From positions 1,628,492 to 1,692,491 of the forward strand of contig SCFE01000060.1 of NCBI GenBank assembly GCA_004352715.1: a stretch of DNA of 64,000 nucleotides, read 5' to 3'. The translations under genes and the position numbers were made by a program. Below the pieces are notes generated by a model. That model was given only the letters and a program-made list of their open reading frames with translations. It had not been told where the DNA came from and did no database searches. Source of the DNA: Hofstenia miamia (taxonomy: Eukaryota; Xenacoelomorpha; Acoela). Positions 12,175 through 24,209 of this stretch are shown piece after piece. Each line of letters begins with the position of its first letter. The stretch's first letter is position 1.

Positions 12175-12453
12175 CTGTGACTGCTGATGTCCAGGTTGAA
12201 CTAACAGGATCAAAAACCACTTCACTAGCATTCAAGATGAAATTATCTGATGGAAGTTATGGTGACGATGGTACATGCGATCTTACATTGACCGGTGAAG
12301 ACAAGGTTTCGGTAGCCAAACAAGGAGATATAATAAATGTTAACAACTTAAAAGCTGGAAGTGTTTATACTGTGAATGCTGTTTCTATTAAAGTAGGAGA
12401 TGCAACTGCTGTTACCACAGCAAACAGTGGTAATAAAGACTACTTTTGCACAG
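12175..12453 (+). CDS. gene 1 exon 2: secreted beta-sandwich domain A
   Basis: A 279-base phase 1-1 exon encoding about 93 residues, bounded by ttttag and donor G|GTTAGA. Key features are STSLAFKMKLSDG-like strands (here TTSLAFKMKLSDGSYGDDG), Cys in DGTCDL, the turn NNLKAGSVYTVNAVSIKVGD and Cys near the end in YFCT. The NLKxGSxY pattern before an alternating hydrophobic strand recalls the C'-to-F region of fibronectin III domains, and a domain on a symmetric phase-1 exon fits Ig/FN3-type modular genes. The gene 2 copy is identical in length with roughly 60 percent identity by eye and both Cys conserved. The fold call is inference; no named family is recognised. Function may be extracellular binding, but nothing in the sequence says of what. 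Confidence 0.8.
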
Positions 12454-13270
12454 GTTAGAAATAATTCATATAATAAATGAAAAATGCCTCATTCAGATGC
12501 TAAATCAAATTGTATTCACAAGTTCAATTCTTGCAGTTTTTGACTATATATTGTATTTTTTTCGGAAACTTTCCAAAGAATGAAATTTCAGATTATAATG
12601 ATTTCGCAGAGTTATTAGCATTTGCAAGAAGAAATCAATAAGAATATAATATTTTCATTTAACATATGAAGTCAACTTCCCTAATATTTGTAAAACTGTT
12701 TTTGTAAGACATTTTATGTTGGATTTATTCGAAAACACGAAATCAATATTGCGATTTTTATATATATTTATGTCAATAAGGAATTTGAATAATTTTATTT
12801 TAAAAGAAGAATTTAAAAAGGGTGAAATAGTATGTGTAAGGTATATTATTTCATCGTATTTTGCATAAATTGTTAGCTAAATTATTTAGTTCCCTGTTCA
12901 AATCAAAATGTAATATATAGCAAGAAACAAAATAAAATGGCGGTAGAAATACATACATGGCTTATTTTAATTTCATCATAACTGCATTATTCAAATATTA
13001 ACGATAATATGTGTAAATATGTCAATTTTGATATAATTTTTTCAAAAATGAGAAAAGCTTTACTTTTCGAAATGGATATATGAACGTGCTAGGAAGCAAT
13101 CTGTATATCTTTGTGTGCTCTCAATCTGTAAAAATTTGTAATAATTTTAAAGAAAAATATTCCACATGAATAAAGGAATTGTTTAAATCACATTTACAGA
13201 GACATTTTAATAATTTAGGATTAATCAATATGGAATATTAATACATTAATATGCAAGATGAAGTATTTAG

Positions 13271-13567
13271 TACCTTGTTCTGCTAAAAACGTAGAATATA
13301 AAGTGGCTTCAAATGGTATGGGGGTTGTATCTTGGGATTCACTCGATGCTACTGATTGTCCTGTTGATACTACTGTTGCCTACACATTTCAAGTAACAGA
13401 TGGTACTAATAACATTGGTACTGCTCAAGCTTCGGATGTACTTTCACTAACATTATCAAAATCAGACGCTGACAAACTTAAAGGAAAAGCAGGAGTCAAA
13501 GTTGTACAAGAGTGCGTAAAAGGAGATAAATCAGGCGCAAAACAAGAATCACCAATCGTTTATAGTG
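13271..13567 (+). CDS. gene 1 exon 3: secreted beta-sandwich domain B
   Basis: A 297-base phase 1-1 exon (99 codons) after an 817-base intron, with acceptor tatttag. It begins VPCSAKNVEY and contains GVVSWDSLDATDCPVDT, YTFQVTDGTNNIGTAQASD and KLKGKAGVKVVQECVKGD. The order Pro...Asn-Val, Val-Ser-Trp-Asp, then Tyr-x-Phe-x-Val matches strands A, B and C of a fibronectin III domain. Three Cys (PC, DC, EC) are shared with gene 2. If not spliced at G|GTATGA (13567/13568) the frame reads on for eight codons to a TAA at 13591-13593. Because gene 2 shares the sequence only up to GGTATG and then diverges, I favour a splice donor here and an undetected later exon. Confidence 0.82.
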
Positions 13568-14490
13568 GTATGAAATATTTAGCTAAGAATTAAGATGAAT
13601 GTATTTTAGGATATATATTTTCATTAACCATGTTCTGGCCAAGTACACCTACATATATATTTCTAACGTACGCAACGCCCTAATCCAATACACTAAAAGA
13701 CATATAAAAATGACAGCCTAATTGCACAGATCAATCATCATGTTTGAAAGCTTAATGCAACTACTCCAGATAACCTAACAATGATTTTCTTTAAAAAGTA
13801 GAGGTCGTTTAGTCTAAGAATGTTGCAAGAGGAGGGCGCAAATCTAAATTCGAAAAGCTATCAAATTCGAAAATATTCTTAAAAATATTTTCCAGATTGT
13901 TTTGAAAAATACAATTCGGAAGCTTTTTGACTTAAATACATAATGACTGAAATCCCTATGCAGCCAGAAATTATGAATACCTTAAAAATGTAACTTAAAT
14001 TTTCGAAGGCAAGTGCTTACCGCCTGCTGCATTAAATTAAAAAATAAATGAATAAATTCTAAATAGTAGTGCGGGATGCTTTTCATACATCGGCTACTGA
14101 ACCAGTTTTACGGTCTCGCTTTTGTGTTTACTAATGACAGGATAGCATTATCAAGAACTAACTGGGCGAAATCGTTGCTGGCTAGGAACGACTTATGCGG
14201 GGAGCTATTCGAGACGCAGATTCAACGGCTTTAATCCGGTCTCAAATATAATTGGTAGGCCTTCTTGCTCTCTTGAAGAATAATTGAGAAAAAATAAAAC
14301 GCATTAAAAAGTTCATGAGGAAACTTTAAATCTGTTTTCGTCTTATGAAAATTCATTGTTTTTAGTTTATTTTTATGTAGAAGAATGGACATCAAAATAA
14401 TCATGGCATTCTCTGTCTTTGAAATTATCAAGCGATCAAAAATCTATCATTTTTTTAAATTTTAAATTTTAAACTTGTTTTCTGCATGCT
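13568..14490. other. downstream of gene 1, nothing assigned
   Basis: Either the 3' end of gene 1 (in-frame stop at 13591) or the start of intron 3. No convincing phase-1 exon was found. AATAAA-like words occur near 14042-14052 but are common in such AT-rich DNA. Confidence 0.4.
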
Positions 14491-14504
14491 CATTTTACTC
14501 AAAA

Positions 14505-14725
14505 TCTTTATTTTAGGTATTGGTCTTTTGAAAGGTGGCCTGCCAATCATTTTTACAGTTCTGCTTCTAGCGTACTTCGAATTGTATAACTAGCTCTTCA
14601 TTCCCAAATTAGCAAGTGCCTGTTTTCATGACTATATACAACTGCGATTCTTTTTGATTTGAATATGAATTGATCATTTCTCTGTATATGAAATCAATGA
14701 ATATAATTTCTATAGTTATGATTAT
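14505..14725 (+). mobile_element. fragment of Gypsy LTR related to 47730-47920
   Basis: The stretch ttaggtattggt...cagttctgcttcta...cgaattgtataactag...tgatcatttctctgta closely parallels the 3' portion of the LTR at 47730-47920 (ttaggtattggt, caattctgcttcta, agaattgtacaactag, atttctctgta). No internal region accompanies it, so it is a solo-LTR scrap or truncated end. Confidence 0.6.
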
Positions 14726-14729
14726 CGTA

Positions 14730-15550
14730 CATTAAATTACATGGTAAGTGCAGATTTTATCCGTTATTAAGTGAGATAAAAATAAACCAAATTATAGATT
14801 TAATGCTGATCACAATATAAAGACTGTTTAAGTAGAGTAAATGTTATGTCGAAAATGTATCTTTAACATTTCAACTACTCTTTGGAATCTTATAAAGATC
14901 TTAAAATCTTATGTAGGTAATAATGCTGACGAGATGTTATCTTTTCCACAGAAAGACATGAAACTAGCATAATCAGTAAAGTACGGACTGCATCGCAAAA
15001 TTACAGATTAATCAATATTAAGTGATCATATATGTACATGCTGCACAAATTTGATACGAAGTCCAATAAGTATCTAACTTTCAAAATCGACAATGTTCAT
15101 ATCCTACCCTGAATCATTGCATTGCAAATTATTAATAATAAATTTTGAATTGACTACCCAATGTGCAAGGGATATCCAGAGAACATTCAACGCCTTTTGA
15201 CTTTAGGGAAATCCCATGGATCTGCAATGGACATCCCAATAAACAAAGTTATTTTGTGTTCAACAACAACTAAGGAAAAAAATATGTATGTATTAATATT
15301 TATATTTTGCGCAAGTATAGGAAAACCCAGAAGTTATATTACTTTACGTAAATTACGTAAATAAATTTAATGGCACATATTCAAAGCAATGAAAGAATAA
15401 TTGCAGCACTAATTTAGAATTTTTGGAAATTTGTGAAACTATTATATCATATACTCTTTATATTGCTTCAAAAAGTCATTTCTAATTCTAATCAAAATGT
15501 AAATGTTTAATTTAAATTTATAGTGGACAATGTCATTACCAAATTGGTAT
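14730..15550. other. intergenic or gene 1 intron, nothing recognised
   Basis: AT-rich, with only a short 67-codon ORF (15161-15364) lacking any known motif. Confidence 0.4.
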
Positions 15551-15556
15551 ATAATA

Positions 15557-17489
15557 CAGGGGTGCACCCAGCTTTTTCGATGAGGAGGGGAACTATTATA
15601 TATATANTATACTCACGTTCTTTAAAGCAAATTTTAAAAATGGGTGTTTAAAATTACTACTCTACTTTACATTTTCAGGGGAGAACTAGTGTTTCTCCTT
15701 TGTTATCCTCTGATTACGCCGATGTGCTTAAGGTACCTATTGTTACTCACCTTTATTCGTTTATAGCGATGCATTAACAGAAACGATTTCAAAGCAATTA
15801 ATTTAGAAACCCAAAAACCAGGGGCGCACCCAGCTTTTTCGATGAGGAGGGGAACTATTATATAAATAAATATATATATATGCTAACACACTTATTGTTC
15901 CTTAGAGCAATGGGTGAAGCGAGTTTTGAATACAGGCTGATGCACTGTTAACTGTTCCTAATTTCAATAGGAAACACTTCTTTTGTTTTATAGTAGGGTG
16001 ATCTCTAGATATTTCTTACCGTCTTAGACTTTAATAATTCTAATCAGAAAATCCCTGCCCAGCCTGAATCCGCAACGACCCACTTAATTCCAATTCTGCA
16101 TATTTTCATGAGATTTTTTAAGAGGTTTTCTACAATATTGCGGCTTGCTAGATCAAAGTAAGGTATCATAGAATAGAAATTATCAATGAAATCTGGACAT
16201 TGAATTGAAAATAATAAATTAAGTTCTTCAATATACAATTTCAAAACTTCAACAAAGTATTGAAATATAAAAATTAAGTTCTTTATACAATTTCAAAACT
16301 TCAAAAAAATTATAGGTCTATTTGTTAAATTTCAACCTATCTTTTCCAAATGTTTAGTCCAAATTTCATTCAAAATGGCTATAGTTCTCATTCCTAGTTT
16401 CACTTAATTAGCGCAGTAATTTGCTCCTCGTCATAAATTACAGACACACAGGAGTATGCAATTCCTTATTGGAACACTACAAATAGATTTTTTAGTTTAG
16501 TAAATTAATCAATTTTTGCATTTCAGACAATAGATTATTTCCAATTTTTGGCAATAATTAGAATGAAAATATTAGATCAAAAATAATAGTAAGTTAACTA
16601 GTTTGGTATCAATAAAAATCAATATATAACACAAAAAAATTTTTCAAACATCTGTTAGCACTAAAAAGAAATTGTTCTAGAAAATCAAAAGTTAAATATT
16701 GCCACTAATCATAATCGCTAATGGGGAATTTGGTTCTGCCATAGATACCTTATGTAAATGCTGTGATCATACTGTTTAATTTCTTTAGGTTTGACATGAC
16801 AAGATGAGGTGTCCGTCAGAATGTCACAATGGTGGGAAATAAGGTTAATGTTAAGCCTTCAATATCCATAAAACATTGAAGTGGGTGGTAGAAGCATGAT
16901 ATATTTTTTGGTCATCAAATTGGGCAGCAGTACACTCAGCAGCCAATACTATATAACTTTACTAGACAGAATCAGAAATTAATTACATATTTCAGTAAGA
17001 TTTAAGTGAACCATAAATAATTGGCCATCGATTTGTAAAGTATTCAATAGGTTAATTAATTTCCAATTATTGCAATAATTGCAACATCAATTTTATATTG
17101 TCTACCCCTGCGGACATAGAATAGAGCCAATACATATTATATACTATGATTATTATAGGTAGGGGAGTGAGCAAGGTTTTACACCAGGGGAATATCTCTG
17201 CCATAAGTAACCAAAAGTGACCCTAAGCACCTCAAATTCTTTGGAAATATTGATGAATTCGACGCTAAGAAATGCATTTCACCATCTTAGTTTATAATTT
17301 TTTAATATTTTTTACCGAAAATATTTTTATTTAACCAGTCAAAGGCAGTTTTGAAAATCTGACCGAGAGACATTCCACACCTTGCTTACGTCACTGGTTA
17401 CAGGCAAATATTTCATGAGGAATACAAGCAGCTCTGCTCTGTTGAGGGGGGAATGTTCCCCCAGTTCCTCCCCTCTGGGTGCGCCTCTG
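15557..17489. mobile_element. non-autonomous hAT-like element with 15-bp terminal inverted repeats
   Basis: The left end caggggtgcacccag (15557) and right end ctgggtgcgcctctg (17475-17489) form inverted repeats, followed inward by gaggggaac-type sequence on both sides. A second left end, caggggcgcacccag, lies at 15819 and repeats about 50 bases of the first. Flanks read atataata on the left and ataatata on the right, possibly an eroded target duplication. No transposase is visible inside. A single N at 15607 lies in the duplicated left end, so that duplication may be an assembly artefact. Confidence 0.6.
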
Positions 17490-18592
17490 ATAATATATAG
17501 GACATTTTAAATCAATCCAATATACTTAATTGCTAAAATATATTCTTGGTTGATAAAATGGAGTGTCAATGCTAGTATTTTCTTGACCAGACATGTATGG
17601 ATGTGCTTTATGCAGCAATACGAATCCAAAGTATGACATCACAAAATATGCGTTGACATAGAGTATTTTAAAGATATAAAATATATGTTGCAAATTCAAC
17701 CCAAATGTGCAAGGAATGTTCAAACATGTTTATTGGGATGTATATATTGGGTGATAAATAGGGATTGCTTTCATTTGAAATTTTCAAAATTTAAACTGAG
17801 TTTAAGAAAATTAGTAAGCCTTAGAGCAATTTAATGAGCATGAAATCAATGAAAATTCAAATAGCTGAAACAATTAATGAAATAATAAACTTTTAACAAT
17901 TTTTAATAAATCGCCTGTGAAAATGCCGGTACTGATATTTCCTGGTAATTACCGGCTATGAGCCATAAAATTCAAACTCACATCCACAGTCGTACCACTA
18001 TATATTAGTCTAAAAGTATTAGTGTGTCAACAGAAACAGTCGATAAAAGTTTTTGAATATTTTATCAATGAATCTAGGATTGCAAAATTGGTATAAAGAT
18101 TATTTAGAAAATTCATTTCACCCAGTTTGAACGTTAATATGAATACAATGAGAATTTTAAAGCCTATCCTAATTAATTAGGCCTGTTTAAACCAGAGATA
18201 AAATTTTAAGTGAAAAGCATAAAATCGCCATAATCTACAAAATCCTTCGTTTATTTAACTGACTTACTACCAAAGAACTATAGTGTAAGCAACCTCTATT
18301 GGCTCAAATATTTATGTTTTGCCCAAATTTGATAAAAGATTTCAATAGAAAAAGCATACATTCCAGGGTTGCTGTTTAAAGCGTATTTTGTGAACTACGT
18401 AAAAACATGGCTTTTCGAAAAATACATGTTTTTATTTGGTCTTTCAGTTTTATTTCAAAGTTACCTTGAAAAGACAAAAATATAAGAAAGCAAATTAAAA
18501 ATGATGAAATTTTTATATAAATACCAGTGCTATGTATGAAAAATGTCAATAAAAAATCTATGAAGACCTATTTATATGTAGGTGTGTAATAT

Positions 18593-18628
<36 letters not shown>

Positions 18629-18724
18629 NNNNNNNNNNNNNNNNNNNNNNNNNNNNNNNNNNNNNNNNNNNNNNNNNNNNNNNNNNNNNNNNNNNNNNNN
18701 NNNNNNNNNNNNNNNNNNNNNNNN

Positions 18725-18756
<32 letters not shown>

Positions 18757-20149
18757 CATTTTATATTTTGAATTTTACTATTTTTTGCTACCTATTTTTG
18801 GACAACTGTAAAACATTTATACAGCGCAATTGCCATTTCAATATTGTGGTACTAAGCACTGTTATTTATATACATATTTCATTCATGGCGATGATATTCA
18901 GTGGAAAAATAGAAGTTTTCAAACCAGTCAGCAAATCAATAACCTGCTTATCAATAAAATTTACCCACATTATTCCCATATAATTTTGATTTGTCCGATG
19001 ATCATTCCCTTCTATTGGCATTTTTATTTCCACCGACTTTCCATAGGACACCATATCTATGCGCGGGTTCAAATTGCTGTGGTCAGATCCTGAAACATGA
19101 TTTCTAGGCCAGCGAATTTATTAGGAAATATACATAGTAATGTAGTAATCCTAAAATTATGAATAAGTGATAATGAATGACTGCAGAATAGTGGCACAAT
19201 ATACAACTTTCTATCATTAAAAATCATACTGAGAAAATGTTTGGTTGTATGGCTTAAGAATGAATAGAGCAATTCGATAGCAGGAAGAGCGTCCGAACTT
19301 GAGGATGCACATTTGTCACTTAATGTATACCACTTGTACAAAAAAATCACTTACGGAAGTTGATGACACATTAAAAATAGCAAACTAAGAAAAGCCTGAG
19401 TGTAACTAAACGACAAATCTATTTCTGAAGCTACTCAACTTCGGTCTTGTGGAAGATTTTATCAAATGTTACACTTTGGAGTTTTGGTACATGAAAGATG
19501 CGCTTGTCAATGAAATTTTGCTGATTAAATTTTTGGATTAATTAAGATTATATATATTTTAATTTTTTTGCTTGTTTCATTATTTTCCAAATTTGCTTAA
19601 AAGTGATAACTCGTTCTAATTCTAATCATTTAGGCAAGTTGGTACAAATGAAGAATTCTTAGGCGCTCATACAAAAATCAGAGCCTAATAAAAATTCTAT
19701 TTTATCATAATAAATTTATAAAAAATCCAATCTTTTGCTTCACGTATTCAGAACAGCAAAACAGTCTTTAGCTGCAAACCGTTCCAATCTACCCAGGTCT
19801 CCTTCATTCTTACCTTAATTGTATGCCTCGCAAGCTTACTACAAAGTTCCATCGGTAACACTAAAAAACTAAAAATATTATGAGTGAATTAAGGGCGAAG
19901 TTTTGGAAATGTTTAATTTCAATATCATAAATTTTGGCTTTCAAATTCAGAAAAAGGCTGAAAAAACTAAATGACAAAATGATTTTATAGTTATTAGCAA
20001 CTACATAAAATTTAATATAAATTCTGAACGTAATTATCAATGAGAAACTTTTGTCTGAATGTTTTTCGCGGAAGTAAAAATAATTCGCATTGAACTACAT
20101 TAAAGATTACGATTAAATTATTCAATAAAGTTATGAAAACATTCTTAAA
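17490..20149. other. intergenic stretch between gene 1 and gene 2
   Basis: AT-rich with no recognised gene. It contains a (TA)n tract interrupted by a 96-base gap (18629-18724); ORFs across it are artefacts. Overlapping ORFs on both strands at 18830-19350 show no known motif. Confidence 0.45.
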
Positions 20150-20215
20150 GTACCTTATCCAATGAAATCACACCTTGCTCCCTGAATTCTACAGTTGGTT
20201 GAAAGGTACAAAGCA
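20150..20215 (+). promoter_or_regulatory. 5' flank/5'UTR conserved with gene 1
   Basis: Parallels 8806-8871 (see that entry): ccaatgaaat, ccttgctccctga and gttgaaagg precede the start codon at similar distances. Homology by descent is clear enough to pair the genes; a regulatory role is inference. Confidence 0.4.
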
Positions 20216-20267
20216 ATGCACTTCTACATTTTTGCAACTTTTTTATCGATATACAAAATTTGTTTTG
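20216..20267 (+). CDS. gene 2 exon 1: signal peptide
   Basis: Fifty-two-base exon encoding MHFYIFATFLSIYKICF plus one base, ending at G|GTAAGT, a strong splice donor in phase 1. It matches the first exon of gene 1 in start, leader and phase, being one codon longer. Joined to the acceptor at 26278/26279 the split codon becomes Val, giving VTSATIDVEL at the mature N-terminus. The 6-kb first intron is packed with LINE relics. Confidence 0.78.
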
Positions 20268-20279
20268 GTAAGTAAACTT

Positions 20280-20940
20280 TAACTGCAAACATTTACAATA
20301 AGGTATACTTAATTGATTAGGAACATATTTATTATTATTATTCGAATTATAAATTTTTTAAAAATATTGATTTTTGTTAAAAAAAACCTAAGACTCAACA
20401 GGTACAGTTATTGAAAGTATGTAACATCAACTAGCCAACTGTTTTGTTTTGTGAAACGTCATTAAAATTTTGTGTTAGAAGGGCACTAAAAAACATTGCA
20501 GTACTTTGTTTTTAGGCTCAGAATTATCAAAACATATTAGTTTTATTAATTGTGTTAATTTTTTATCTCCATATACAGTTGGCATAAATGTGTAGCCTTA
20601 TCTTAATTAAAGTCTTTGTAAAAAATGAAATTTTGAATTAAAATATTCCTAAGTGTAATTCCTTTCTAATCTTTTCATCATCAGGTGATTATATTTTCCC
20701 TGTATGCGAAGATTCTGAGTAAAGCAAAACTGCTGAATTTCTAGGAAATTGATATTGTTTGGAACTAAAATATAAAAAATAGAGGATATAAGCTTGTCGA
20801 AAATAGTCCTAATGAAATCAAACGTTGACAAGAAATTTTCATTTCAAATTTAATTTCCTGTTATGAGCTTAAAGATGTTGTAAATAAGCCAGTTAATAAT
20901 AAATCTTGTGGGTTTATCTTTCGTATTGGATAATCAAAAA
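20280..20940. other. gene 2 intron 1, left part
   Basis: AT-rich intron sequence. A 60-codon minus-strand ORF (20649-20831) has no recognised motif. Confidence 0.4.
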
Positions 20941-20949
20941 ATATTTTTA

Positions 20950-21680
20950 CATTTTTGGAGAATACCTGCTTGCGGCATTTAATCAAAGCATTATAAATAA
21001 TGATCTTCCTATTCTTGTAAAACAATCTAATATTTCACCCTTTCTAAAAAATGTTTGAAAAACTTTTAGCTGTACAAATGCACGAGTTTTTTAATGACAG
21101 TCAATTTTTTCAAATAATCTATTTGGCTTAGGTCTTAAATTCAGTACATCTGATGCGATTTCATTTATCACCGAGAAAACTCATTACTATCAAAAACTTG
21201 TAGGTAGGCATTTAGAACGCCTGAATTATATTGAAAAACATGCATCTATAACTTAATTAAGGTCATTATATAATATCATGGCCCCGAGTTACTTTATTCA
21301 TTATGAATCTCTAAGTATGATTCATAAATTTATTTATGAACTAAGTTCATTAAGTTTTCTCAATACGTAATTACATCAAAATCAATAAAATGAATAGAAC
21401 ACTTTTTAGTATCAAAAAACGTCAAGATTCATTTTCTTTCAGATGTTCAATCTTATGGAATGAATCAGGTATCGATATAATTTGTGAGAAAAATTGTAAA
21501 CACTTCAAGAAAAATTCAGAAAAATTTTATTGAATAAACAAAAATTATTGGGCATAGATAATAAACTCAATGGATTTTCGAATTATTTTTAAAACTGAAT
21601 TTTCATTAATAATGCATATGTAAATAGTTTTGTAAATATTTTGCCATGTTTTAGCTTGTAGACTTTATATACATATTTGC
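20950..21680 (+). pseudogene. CR1/Jockey-type LINE relic, 3' part
   Basis: Degenerate reverse-transcriptase remnant in mixed frames. FEKLLAVQMHEFFNDSQFF is followed by a frameshifted FGLG and STSDAISFITEK block (the usual NQFGFRKNLSTSDAI region). Around 21270-21360 the C-terminal MAPSYFIHYESLSMIHKFIY-type block appears. The palm core between them is deleted. The sequence ends in a non-coding tail near 21680 whose last bases (ttgtagactttatatacat) resemble the inverted tail of the next element. Confidence 0.65.
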
Positions 21681-21699
21681 AAAAAGTTTGCCTTAACTC

Positions 21700-21770
21700 G
21701 CATTATTTTTATTATTATTATTTTTATTATCATTATTATTGTTTTTGTTGTTGTTGATATAATAATGATA
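21700..21770. repeat. simple repeat between two LINE 3' ends
   Basis: (ATT)n/(GTT)n-rich tract lying exactly where two LINE copies converge tail to tail. It may derive from their 3' terminal repeats. Confidence 0.7.
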
Positions 21771-21784
21771 ATAGAAAAGAAAAA

Positions 21785-24125
21785 CTAATCTTAAGAGTCA
21801 AAGCAATTTATTGGAAAAAATAATGTACATTACAAAGTCTACAAACTGCAATATAGTAAGAATATATAAATAATGTAAATGTGAGTGTTTGTGTGCTTGT
21901 ATATGTGTTTGCTTATGTATGTATGTGCTAAATGTAATTTTGGAATGCGTGAAAAGTGTTGCTATCTCCTAGAATTAGCTGTTTTTTTGACAAAAATCTT
22001 TTAAATTTTTTACTAAGTTTTTATAATTAGGTTCTGATTATTACTCCAGAGATCGATTGCACAATAGAAGAATGTGTTGAATGATTTTTCAATTGATATA
22101 AATTTGTGTAACCGACTGTTTACCTTTAAATAATAATTAAGAAACTTTAGTGTTGGACATTTTCTTTATATTTAAATAAAATGCTTAGAGCATGTACTTG
22201 AATTTGGCAAAAGAGAGCCAAAATATTCTATTAATTTCCATACTATAATGATATATTCCTTGTCGAAATTTCTTTAAAATTTAATTTTCAGCAAAATAAT
22301 TAAAGAAATTCAAGAAAATTACAGAATCATTAAAGATATTAAGCAAAAATGTTTCAAAGGGTACGTTTTTCTGAATTTAATACTCTAAAAATTCAAAGTA
22401 GGTCTATGGGTATATATCTACACATGAGATGGAAGTTCATCACTCAGAATTATTTGGTGCAAGTATTTGAAAGTTTTCGATAACATTTAACTTCGATTAG
22501 ACGTAGATTGTAATAATAAAAACGAAAATAGTTGAAATGGGATAGACAAAAAGTATTAATTAATTCAGATGAGAAATTCTATAAATGATAAATAATTCAC
22601 TATTTTCCTAATTTTATTTTGAAAAAATGAATTGAAATTTAGGTGCTTATCTATTTCAACGCTTAAATATTTAACGCAATTATTTTGTATGATTGTTTCG
22701 TTTTTGATTTTAAGCTCAATATTTTGTGTTAAATTTTTTAACAGAATTAGGTGAAAAAATAATGAACTGCATTTTATCAACATTTATTTTTAGTTCGTTT
22801 AAGTTGAAATAATTCCTCAGATTTTCAATGTCAGATTGCAGATTCTTAGTTGCTTTAAAAGCATTCTTATCTGATGTTATTAAACATGTGCCATCGGCGT
22901 ATTGATAAATTTCAAAATTTCAGAATTATTAGCTTAACTTTACTTATTAAAATACTTTATTTTCTAAATGAAAGTTACAAATAGATAAATATTGTGTACA
23001 AAATATATAAGAGTTCTTTTCTTTACAACAAGAGCAATTGCAAATAAGATGAAAAAAGCAACGATAAGTAATGCTGTAATATTTCAAAAAAATAATTCAA
23101 AAACAACGATTTTAATGCTTTCGAAATCTTTTTTGGACAATCGAATAGATCAATCTCAGTATGGAATTGCACATAATTTGATACTTTAACAATTCTGTGG
23201 AAAAAAAATTTTATTGAAATATTTTGAAGTGAAAACTGTTTTAGTTGATCTTCTTGTTGAAGGGCGAGTAATGAAAATGTCAATGAAATCCTTTATAATC
23301 TAAATGCACTTTATGGTTTAAAAGTTTGTTGAGGTGAAGCAGATCTGAAATTTCTATATACAAAGAAATAGGCAATATGTTCAGTTTTAATAATCTTTCG
23401 TTATAATTTCCAAGTGGTCATATCCATTTTGTACAGCGCTTTGCAGTTTTCAATTATGTTAATATTCAAGAAATTTGAGAAGCGTATGCCAGCTTAGATT
23501 TTATCATTGTGTTATATATGAGAATTTTTGTTCGAAGATTGGTGTTAAAAGAAATATTACGCTTAAGATAAAGGAATGGAGATATGGCTGTTCCATGACA
23601 AGTTTCTCGAAGTATAAACTCCAAGATCTTTAACAGAATCTGACGAATTTAGGGTATTTTCTATTATTTTAATCGAGCTTAAATCTTGTAAAGAAAATAA
23701 TTGAAATTTATTAACATTTATTTTTATTTCATTGTTATAGGCCCAATTTTGAATGACAGAAAAATCGTCTTCAATTAGTGATAGAGATGTAGAGCACAAT
23801 TTAATATCATCTGCAAAAAGCTAAGGAATAGTATTTAAACAAAATTGTGTAAGATCTTTGATGTAAGCGATAAATAGTAATTGACATATAGAGCAAATAG
23901 AATTGGTGCTAGAACTGTTCTCTGGGGGTACTCCTCTTTCACGTGCTATATATTGAGATGATTTTTTCCATTCAAAACTACATGCTGTTTTTCGTCTCTT
24001 AAGAAGTTCATGATTAAAAGAATGAAACTGTTATCAAACGGTAATGTACCAATTTTCGCTTTAATATTTCAAAATTCATACTATTAAATGCTTTGCTTAA
24101 ATCAATTAGGACTACACAACTGGAC
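21785..24125 (-). pseudogene. CR1/Jockey-type LINE reverse transcriptase relic, opposite strand
   Basis: Reading right to left: VLIDLSKAFNSMN (about 24060-24115); a frameshifted GVP...TVLAPILFALYVNY (about 23880-23940); catalytic LFADDIKLCSTSLSL (23770-23825); IQNWAYNNEIKINVNKFQL; VKDLGVYTSRNLSWNSHI (23563-23640); and another VKYL...EIDKHLNFN block (22565-22783), which repeats the same region of the family, so two copies or an internal duplication are present. Stops and frameshifts abound. The 3' tail at 21785-21830 mirrors the tail of the + strand LINE to its left. Confidence 0.75.
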
Positions 24126-24129
24126 TTAT

Positions 24130-24205
24130 TTCTTAGTTTTTTTCAATTATTATAATTTTCATTATTATTATAATTATTATTATAATTATTATTATTGATA
24201 TAAGT
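24130..24205. repeat. (TTA)n/(AAT)n tract
   Basis: Imperfect trinucleotide A/T repeat at the right border of the LINE relic. Confidence 0.7.
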
Positions 24206-24209
24206 TAAT

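Noticed and set aside
13571-13593. Final codons GMKYLAKN as the true C-terminus of gene 1
   Set aside because: Not excluded, but gene 2 shares nothing past GGTATG, which favours a splice donor.
18568-18983. ORFs of 63 and 133 codons across 18629-18724
   Set aside because: They translate a gap and flanking TA repeats.
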